This document shows, in pieces, positions 55,860-64,000 of a DNA stretch of 64,000 nt. Each line of letters begins with the position of its first letter. The stretch's first letter is position 1. A program made the position numbers and the translations under genes. The notes beneath the pieces are model-generated. The model saw only the letters and a program-made list of their open reading frames with translations, was not told the DNA's origin and did no database searches. Origin of the DNA: Emergomyces orientalis (Eukaryota; Ascomycota; Eurotiomycetes; Onygenales; Ajellomycetaceae); assembly GCA_002110485.1 (NCBI GenBank), contig MOWL01000002.1:620001-684000 (forward strand). Direction: 5' to 3'.

Positions 55860-56963
55860 TTTTAAGCTGAATTCCTAGGTTCAGCTACTGTGTCAGGACG
55901 ATTATTGCAGATGCAGATTATCGTTCTTCGAAATATCGATGCACGAGCAAAAACTAGATTTTCTTTGAAACAATATGAAATCCCTTTGTCGTGTGCTTTT
56001 ATTTAAGCGCTGTCAAATGTTCAAACTGGGGTGAAGAAACTTTGATCTGTTCAAAATGAGAGATTCTAAGCTTCCAATTGCGCTGTCTCTAGCCATGAAA
56101 CAATTGCTAGTTCTTCGTTTTCTCAAAGAGAATATCACGGACAATTATTTATCCAAAACTGCACCGCTGAACAAGATCTGTAAACTAATGCAGTCGTAGA
56201 TATATATCCATTTGAGTCATTCACCAGCTTTTGCCGTCCATATTTCCGACAATTACAGATACTTGCTGGTGTATTTTTGGTTGTTCCGAGAACCGGAGCT
56301 CGACGTCATGTGATTCAAGGATTTCATTCCTTGAAACTGGAAATTTGGTACGAACCATTTCAGACTACTTACAGCTCCACAATAACACAAACGATAGGCG
56401 AGGTATATTTCCTCCTTAATGATCCAAAAGCAATGGGGTGATTGTCCATTTTCCAACAGTTGACATGCAGCATCACACTTTACCCCAAATCCACACCTCC
56501 TCAAAAGTTTTTGCGCTGTAGCAATGGTGTGCCATATGAAGCCGAGGCGGAAAAGCCATCCTGCGCTGGGATTGCTTTGCTCAACTGCTCCCAACCCGCT
56601 TAATTGGCATGAATAACTGGCCAACTGGTCCTGCGACCTGCATGGCTGCTCCGCCTTGGCATCCCTGTGCATTGGGGCCTCTCTCACCATTTATTAGCCT
56701 ACTGAGAAATACGAGATAGTTGCGACCTTTCGCGCCGTAACTGGTGGGATATCTGCTACTGCCTCGAATCCGTGGAAGATGTGCTTCTTCTGTAAACACG
56801 AAGCTTGGGCAGAAATTGGAACACCGAAGTCATTCCAAATTTCATCTTCATATAACTCTCTACTCCGTACAAAAATAGTAATTAATATATTACTCCCCTT
56901 GGGCCCACATTTTAACTCTTTCCCCCCCCTCCCTCGGCGCAGGAAAACTAAAAAATATATAAA
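55860..56963. other. divergent intergenic region, carrier to DUF6891-like gene
   Basis: Promoters of both flanking genes expected. A minus-strand frame at 56253-56690 exists but has no protein-like pattern; nothing else seen. Confidence 0.4.
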
Positions 56964-57590
56964 ATGTCATCATCAGCTGGGCCCCCTCCCAGCACGGAGC
57001 CCATAGATGAGGACGCAATAGAAGATGTAAAATCAAGGGCTACAGACCTCATCAACACCGCCGCTTACACCAAGGCAGAGCTCCTTGACCAAGTCACCTA
57101 CCTCTTCGCCCACAATAATTATGCCGAAGACGACCGGCGCGTCATCGCCGAATCGTGCCAGATAATCAACGACCTCTGGCAAGAGCGTCTAGACGAGGAG
57201 GCGGCATGGCCCGCTGGCGCCGACGCGGAGTTCCAACGCGTCAGGCGCGTCTTCGAGGTCCTGGATGAGAGCAAGGGGATCGTGGCGCGCATGAATTTCT
57301 GTTATACGACGCAGTCTGGCGATTCACAGATACGCCATGAAGCGCGGGCGGGGGATACTGGGTGGGCGTATTTCCACATGCAGGATGCGGAAAGGGCGGT
57401 GGATGGGGGTGGATTGTGTGTGCGGTATGGGTCATTGAGTAATGTTGATGCGGAGACGGCGGTGGTCGGGAAGACGGTTACGCAGGTGCTGAGGGAGGCT
57501 GGGCTGCGGGTTGTGTGGAATGGGCATCCGCATACTGCCATTCAGGTTATCCCGCTGGATTGGCGGCCGAAGTTGCGGACGGAGGACTAG
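56964..57590 (+). CDS. DUF6891-like conserved protein
   Basis: Single exon, 208 aa, stop TAG. Soluble protein without signal or membrane segments. The N-terminal half is helical and acidic (IDEDAIEDVKSRATDLINTA, NDLWQERLDEEAAW). The C-terminal half holds the family pattern: GIVARMNFCYTTQSGDSQIRHEA, then TGWAYFHMQDAERAVDGGGL, CVRYGS, GKTVTQVLREAGLRVVWNG and ending IPLDWR. This arrangement is known from bacterial and fungal proteins of undetermined function. The start is supported by an A-rich leader (TATATAAA) directly before ATG. High GC in third codon positions. Confidence 0.75.
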   Translation: MSSSAGPPPSTEPIDEDAIEDVKSRATDLINTAAYTKAELLDQVTYLFAHNNYAEDDRRVIAESCQIINDLWQERLDEEAAWPAGADAEFQRVRRVFEVLDESKGIVARMNFCYTTQSGDSQIRHEARAGDTGWAYFHMQDAERAVDGGGLCVRYGSLSNVDAETAVVGKTVTQVLREAGLRVVWNGHPHTAIQVIPLDWRPKLRTED

Positions 57591-58398
57591 GGAAAGGGGA
57601 GAAATTTAATGGACCTTGCCATATTCAGCATGATAATTGAATCTGAATAAACAGGGCTAGGAATGCTGCCCAGTTTGAAGTTTGCTCCGCAGGGTAAAAA
57701 AGTGTATATGGTAGTCATTTCTTCGTTTTATATAACTTATACATATTCTTGGGATACATGCCATCCTTTAACTTCTAAATACACCGAGATCATCAACCTC
57801 ATCGCTGCCCCCCCCCCCCACCCCTATTTTATTTGGACCTTACACATTTTGTAGTGGCGACAAAAGATAATTGACGCCAATATCTTCTCCCCGATGAGTG
57901 TAATTTATTCAATGTACAGTACAACCCCCCTGTCTAGCATCTGACCCATTTGCACATCTGAGCGCTCATGCCCGCAGATTGATTCCTTAAATAGATACAC
58001 TAGTTGCCGAGTGCATTGAACTGGCCTATCGACGTTTAATCTCTGAGTAATAATTGAGATAATGCAGGAGTAAAAGGTTTTGTTTTCGGCGTATTGACCT
58101 AAAAGCATATATGTACAGTCTATATGCATATATCTTCCCCTTGGTACTTGGGCAGGTAGGATGTTTGATCAACACTTCAACAACGAGTGGAGATATCACC
58201 AAATAGTCACCATTCATCTTCAATTTTGTTTTTTTAAACAATCGATTCCTTCATCCGTAAATTTATATTCGTTTACAGGAAACCAATGACACATCCCAAA
58301 ACCAAAAATGGAAAGTAATGAGAAGGAAAAATACATACAAAATATAAAATACTCGCTGGTGAAAATCACCCTGAAGCACCGGCCATCCAATCCCTTCA
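57591..58398. other. intergenic before tRNA-Met
   Basis: No gene seen; a C-run at 57810-57819. Confidence 0.4.
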
Positions 58399-58517
58399 GC
58401 CTCTGTGGTGTAGTTGGTTATCACGTGAGTCTCATATTCATGTCCTATTCACATATGATAGGTAGCAAAAACTACTTAGCGATCTCAAGGTCGCCAGTTC
58501 GATCCTGGCCGGGGGCA
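58399..58517 (+). tRNA. tRNA-Met(CAT): elongator tRNA-Met(CAT) with a 45-bp intron
   Basis: The acceptor stem GCCTCTG pairs with CGGGGGC (two G-U pairs). The D-arm is TGGTGTAGTTGGTTATCA, the anticodon loop CTCATAA with CAT, and the T-arm GCCAGTTCGATCCTGGC. The intron 58437-58481 lies one base 3' of the anticodon, the usual site. The anticodon stem TGAGT/TCTCA has the same U-U mismatch known from yeast elongator tRNA-Met. A T-rich stretch for pol III termination follows at about 58533. Confidence 0.85.
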
Positions 58518-60109
58518 AAAAGGGTCTAAAAAGCTTTTTTATTTTTTATTTTTATTTTATTTTTCATTTTCGTTGCAGTGACCAACGAACGCCCCGGTTG
58601 TGTTTGTGAGGTTGAGGTGGGGTCTTTCCTTACTTAGGGTTTTGGGGTTCAGGTGGGGGGGAGTGGGGATGTGCCCGGCCCCAATCTTGCGACGAAATGA
58701 AAAGGGGGAGAGGAGGGGACCACGGGCTAGCTCACAGCGCACGGGAAGCCTTGTTGGGTAGTCCGCGGAATAAACCAGTGGCTCTCTCTCCCTTCCCATA
58801 TCATGGCAAAACCTTGGAAAAGCTGCACCTTTGTCGAGTGTGGCTGCCACTGGATGGGAGTGAACCTGGGGACGGGGCATAAAATACCTAGGTAATAGGT
58901 AATAATGAGAAAATATAACCCATTTTGCGTTGGTGTGGAGAAGAGAGTTCAAGCCGGGTGGATGGTGAGCGTGAGCGTGAGGGAATGGTGGGACACCCCT
59001 ACCAAACTTTTGATCCTGGAGCGGACGACATTTGTTTTTAAAGTTTTGAGCGAATGGTTTTGGTTTTATGATGATGGGGCAGAGAAAAAAATGATGATTA
59101 CGATAATTAGTTGGAAGGGAAGGAATGGATAGAGTCGGAATGAGATGGTAATCATATATATTGTATGGCATGGGTAGTAATAGTAAAAAATAATTCATTC
59201 ATCCCTTCACTAATATCTTGATAATATAGAGAAAGAAAAGAAAAGAAAATGCAGGAGAAACAAGGGGTATATACGGTCAGAAAATCAGAGAATCCACGTT
59301 ATGTAGGAATGAAAATAAAATAAAAAACATGACAAGAAAAGAAACAATAAGTGGAAAAGAGTCACGGGAGTTTGATACAAATATATACGCCAGGGGGATG
59401 CATTCTTTTCACTGAGATCAGAGCTGAGCGAAGGAGGAGGTAGGGAAATGGGCAGAGTCCATGAGAGATTGCTTCACAGTCCCCTCTGCCAGCAGTTAGG
59501 GGTCAGCGGATTCTAGTGGAGATGATGAAATAAAAGATGAGAGCGGGAGGGCATTCTGGGTGGGAAGGTGGTAGTAGGATAACTATGTAAACATAGAACA
59601 GGAAAATAAACAAAGACGCTATGGTATATGCCGCAATAACAAGAAATAATAACGAGCGCCATGCTCCTGTTTATCTCCATGCTTTTTATCTTTTCGCTGC
59701 CGGTTCTATTATGCCTGGTGCTGTCGGGTTGCTGTCGCTGTTGCTGACATTTTTCAGATAAATAAACATGGTATGAAGGTGTATATGGGGGAAATCGCAT
59801 GTCGCTCATATAAATATCAAACGGAGAAAACAGCACAGAAAAGAGAAATCCTCCGGGAAATGAGCGAGGAGAAACGGTTATATAAACCGGTATGGGCCGA
59901 TTGGGCTGGTCTCCGTAATCCATTTTCTGTTTGTTGGTGTTGTATGCAAGAGAGAACTCGATGGTCGGAAAGGGTGTTCGGTTCGCCATGATATAAAGGC
60001 AAACTAGGCCGATGGGAGAAAGAAAATAGGTAGTCGTAGAGAGAAAAGATGAACCAAGGAGAGTCATAAGATGAGAGGGATAAAAGCATGGTGAGGGGGA
60101 CCTTTTTTT
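58518..60109. other. intergenic, possible long 3' untranslated region
   Basis: Several open frames on both strands but none with protein-like composition. Purine-rich tracts on the plus strand towards 60100, probably the 3' region of the minus-strand gene at 60110. Confidence 0.35.
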
Positions 60110-60697
60110 TTATCGGCCCTTATTCTCCTTTCTCAACGAGCCTTGAGTTCCTAACCTCTCCGCCTCCCGCTGGATGAGCTTCTCAACCAGTTCTCGCGGC
60201 GAAACAGATCCATTATGACTCCTCGTACTAGAATCTGGCGGCGGTGAACTCGAAGCCCCAGCGACGAAATATCCACCCTCATCCTCCTCAAGCGCCAAGG
60301 GTGTGACGGGTCCGGGGCTGCCCAGTGGGTCGAGTCGTGGTTTTGAAGGCTTTGTGCTACCACCGGTTGACGAGGAGCCTCGTGGTGTAAGCGTCACTCC
60401 TGCGACGAGGTCGCGATATTGGCGTAGGGCATCTCTTGAGCCCGATGGTATTCTGTATGGCTGTGCGGGTCGTTGTTGAAGCGGGGAAGGAGGTTGGTGG
60501 TGAGGGGCGTTCGAAGCGGATTGGTACACGGCTGGGTGGAAGCGCGGGAGGTTGCCCAGCTGGATGGAGTGCTTTGGTTTGGGAGACATGCGAGTTCTGT
60601 TACGGGAGGGAGGAGGGGAATTGGGTCGTAGAGAGGGAGACATGGTTGGGAGAGCAGGCGGTGAGTACATGTAAGTGGGTGAGCGGTCACTTAACAT
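60110..60697 (-). CDS. conserved-looking Pro/Ser-rich protein
   Basis: 195 aa in one exon, stop TAA. The N-terminus is disordered and Pro/Ser/Arg-rich (SPSLRPNSPPPSRNRTRMSP) with KPKHSIQLGNLPRFHPAVYQ; the middle has QYRDLVAGVTLTPRGSS and RLDPLGSPGPVTPLALEEDE; the C-terminus is a helix (SPRELVEKLIQREAERLG). No signal or membrane segment. It resembles small uncharacterised ascomycete proteins with a short linear core and no domain name known to me. Start could be the first Met or MSPSLR 18 residues later. Confidence 0.6.
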   Translation of the reverse strand: MLSDRSPTYMYSPPALPTMSPSLRPNSPPPSRNRTRMSPKPKHSIQLGNLPRFHPAVYQSASNAPHHQPPSPLQQRPAQPYRIPSGSRDALRQYRDLVAGVTLTPRGSSSTGGSTKPSKPRLDPLGSPGPVTPLALEEDEGGYFVAGASSSPPPDSSTRSHNGSVSPRELVEKLIQREAERLGTQGSLRKENKGR

Positions 60698-63600
60698 GAC
60701 GCCTCCGATCTGGGGGAGGGAGCAGCTTTTGGGTAAAAGGCTACGGCCTTTTGATAATGTTCAACGAGGCTGATTTACAGGTAACTCGATCAGTGCGTAG
60801 AGTGTCGAGTCGAGTGGGCTGTATTGTTGATAGAGGGAGTAGGGATGTTAAGGTCGAGTAATGGTGGATAGCAAGATGAGGAAGTATGTGAGCGGACAAA
60901 CAAAAGTCAAGTATTGCTGTGAATCTTAGCAGTGGCTTGAGGAAATGGAATAATGCTGAGGAGAATGCGACAACATATATGTATGTGAGTGTGTGTGTGT
61001 AGGATTCGAGGACGGAAGAGGGGCAGCCGGCGGCAAAGAAAGGGAGCGAGGGGGCCGCCCGACGCCAAGTAGTGAACTAAATAAGCACAGCAAACAAGCG
61101 GATCTGTGGGGTAGTGCCAACGAGCATCAAACACACAATAATAATCATAATAATCATGAATGACGATGGCAAATGCTACCTCGGATATAGCTATTCTTAC
61201 GTTTGCGGGAATAATCGAGGCAGTTATGTTTTCTGGCGCCAGGAGTATTTAAAAAAAGGAAGAAAATTTTTTTTTTTAGAAAAAGAAACAGCACAGGCAG
61301 TTAGTTAGCTAAGTTTGTATGGACCAGGGATGATGATATGGCTTAACTTCACCCACAAAACAGAAACGAGGATTGGGGCGGTTTTGGGTTTCAGTCCGAA
61401 CTCACGGGCCCAACACCAAACAGAAGCTCCTTTAAATAAAAAAAGAAAGAAAGAAAGATTCCCAGTCCAGCGCTTCAGGCAAACCAGGTCGCCTAAAATG
61501 AGCACTAGTTAAGTGGCCCTGACTGCAGGAGATGGTAGTTATCTGTAATTGTTTACACTGACTGTGTCATTGACGAGGGGATGAATTGATGGTCTAATCT
61601 ATATTCCCTCTTATTATTTCCTACTCTTCAAGCCATATTTTTCCCTTTGAGGAGAGGACAGACAGTTATCCTCTCCTGGGTTCATGGTTGAACGAAGCTG
61701 CGCTAAACACAACAAACGGATACCAAAAGATGCCAAGTGCAAAATGCGAGAATGCCTGCCGCCGTTAGCTCGTGTGTCTGTGTCGCCTTTTTGAAGCCAA
61801 GGGATGGGGACATTGGGAGGGGATTCTCTATCCTGGCTTCAGGGGGCCAAAGCAACTTATTTTTTCGCCTGTGGCGCTGGGCATGATTGAGCCAAGCAAA
61901 ACCCTGCAGTCATTCATTAGTTGCCGCCCCGAGGGCAAACAAGGGAGGGCTAACGAGCGAGAGGAGTTGGAGGGATCAAAAAAGAAAAAGGTACAGTACA
62001 GTACAGTACAATGTTGCACAATTCATCGAGGATGATGAGGGGTATATGCTTGCTTGGGGATGGAGAGAAATGGGTATGTATGGGCCACGGCTATTCATGG
62101 ATGATGATATTTTATGCCGTAAAATTTTTTTCCTTCGCTTCTTATCCCCCTTATGAGGACATTAGCAGTGTGGAAAGCGGGGAAAGGTGTAGAGACCCGA
62201 AGAGACAGACAGACAGACAACTTCTTAGTTTAGCGCCGAATGCAATGTGCCCCTTTTTTTGTCTAGCAGGCTGAGGGAGAGCCGCAGCAAGATTGGCCTA
62301 TATCAATGTATTTTTATTATATCTTCAACTTCTGTATAATGTAAATCATGGGACGAGATGCCCTGTATCCTGCTGAACAGAGTGACATCATCTGCCTGCA
62401 TTGGCTGACTGCTTTCTGTTTCTTCTCAATGATAAAAACATACAGAGCAATTATTTCTCATTCATATCATTCGAGTCATACTCTGCCCCAATGACAGAAA
62501 CAATAATGATTTATTATTATTACTACTATTACGAGAAAAAGTCCCCGCTTCAACTCTATCGCTGACAACCCTCACTCCCCAAAAGATTGAAGAAGCAAAT
62601 TGTCACTTGATGTCATGGTCCTTTCAAAATCCCCAAAGACAAAAAGTCATGTGGACAGCCTTTGTAAAAAAGGAACTATCATATGCACGCTGTCATGGCT
62701 GTTCACACTGCTTCTAACTCTATCAGGTCTAACATCATGGGAATCCCATTAACCATTGCAGTTTATGTGCCTTTCTCCTTGCATCAGTGCGGAGAAGGCT
62801 ACCGATTAGAAAATCTACTATGACACTCTGAGTTTAGCCATTATTATCATAATTTTTGTCCCAAAAGCACAGCTTTAAAGCCACCTTCTTTGGGGGGTGC
62901 AATTTTGCTTCTTTTGCTCCCCTGGCTTCACACTTCACACAAGCTCTCGGCTAAAGCGGGCATGTCTTGGGCGAGGCAAGGTACCAGCGCTCCCAACTGC
63001 TAGTTGCGTCGCTTGACGGAGTTTGCTTTTGGTGCCTTGCTCATGGTCCTCTGTAAGCTTTAGCCTGTTGGACTCTTGACTCTGACAACTCGGAGCTCTA
63101 AACCTCCGAGCATAATAAAGAATTGAACGTGAAAAGGAAATTATTATTATGGCAGAAGCATAAAGTAAGAAAGAAAACAGGTTAAAATCCCTCCCTGCGT
63201 CTCACTTTTCATCCATTCCCAAGTTACATGCCTCAGTTCAATGAATTATGAGTTTATTTAAGATCGTGGCTCTTGCAGCTACATACATACATAGCTAGCT
63301 GCTGGCCTTCGAGAGAAACCTAGCAATCGCATACCCTGTTGTTGTTTGTGCGTCTGCTGTGGCCTCTGGGCAGAGCAGACACTACGATGCTGCATGGCAA
63401 GGCCCAGGAGCATAATAGTGTGATAAGTTGTTGATAACACCCCCCTTCACCGATTCTACCCTACCGCACTTGCATTCTCTACTCGCTCCATGGTAAAGGA
63501 GGTTAATTGAATATCCCGAAATATTATTTGGATCAAAATCAATCCCCCAAGCACCGAAGATATGGCACCAAATTATCCCATCCCGTCCCTTCACTGCCCG

Positions 63601-64000
63601 CCCTTGGATTGACAACACTGACCGTAGGACTGGTGCTGGGTTGGTTATTATTGGGCCGATTGTTCCCCTCACTCGCCTGAATTGATTGCTGGGTTATCCG
63701 TTTGTCTGGCCGACTTTTTCTGACAATGACTTGGCAGCTAGTGGACATTCCAGCCAGAGCCAGTCAACGTATATTTATTATTGAAACTATTTTATCTTGC
63801 GAAACCGTATCCATCGCGGTTTACGCAGTATAGTTTCACTGAACCCGCTGCGATGGGTTTCCTTCTTTTTGCTCTTTTCGCGCTACAGAGCAAACCCTCC
63901 AATCCGTGCGGCTCGTCCTTTTTCTCCAACTATAACGTGACAAGGGGGACCCTCTGCAGCCATATGGTAAAGAATTGCTGGGTGACTCGCCCATGACCCA
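60698..64000. other. long region without recognisable genes
   Basis: Pyrimidine/purine tracts, a GTACA repeat near 61992-62011, a GT repeat near 60987-60998, and ATT-rich stretches near 62510-62535. The first part is likely the promoter and leader of the 60110-60697 gene. I see no coding region, tRNA or mobile element. Confidence 0.4.

Noticed and set aside
56253..56690. 145-aa minus-strand frame
   Set aside because: No recognisable pattern, no suitable promoter or splice support; likely chance.

Overview
The window looks like filamentous ascomycete (Pezizomycotina) nuclear DNA. Host genes have several short introns with GT..AG borders, and there is an RNA-silencing type RNA-dependent RNA polymerase, an intron-containing tRNA-Met and a 5S rRNA-like fragment. 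The gene families fit Eurotiomycetes, possibly Onygenales; that placement is inference from gene content only.

Positions 1-25.6 kb are a heap of nested retroelements with almost no host genes. There are two related AT-rich Tad1-like LINE types (A and B) and one unrelated GC-richer LINE (C). C is inserted in B and flanked by a 14-bp target duplication. A solo LTR also sits in B. LINE-A fragments occur in both orientations, including two 3179-bp 5'-truncated copies joined head to tail. There is a gypsy integrase fragment and the 5' end (LTR, primer-binding site, gag) of a copia-like element. Nearly all interruptions of the long retroelement frames are TGA, and wherever alignment or motif tells, the TGA stands at a tryptophan position. 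TAA/TAG are rare. This holds in four element families and is the main finding. Either these elements are read with UGA = Trp, or a C-to-T mutator preferring CpC (GpG on the other strand) has hit them. Catalytic Asp-to-Asn changes in all three RT lineages favour mutation.

Positions 25.6-64 kb are host DNA. In order: an SRPK-like kinase (+), a 109-aa small protein (+), an uncertain segment with possible exons and a 5S fragment, D-lactate dehydrogenase (cytochrome) (-), a decayed multi-exon coiled-coil gene, a low-complexity hypothetical (+), a large RdRP (+), Elongator subunit 6 (+), RPL37 (-) divergent from NOP16 (+), a secreted GPI-type protein (+), a PEX24/dysferlin-domain peroxin (-), an SLC25 carrier (-), a DUF6891-like protein (+), tRNA-Met(CAT) with intron (+) and a conserved proline/serine-rich hypothetical (-). 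The last 3.3 kb hold nothing recognisable.

The host genes are ordinary housekeeping genes without an operon-like theme. The RPL37-NOP16 pair shares a 387-bp divergent promoter that contains a PAC-type box, which suits joint control of ribosome production. Several gene models depend on unusual structures: a 4-nt first exon, a 10-nt micro-exon and two GC-AG introns. Exon borders were worked out by hand from splice signals and family conservation.
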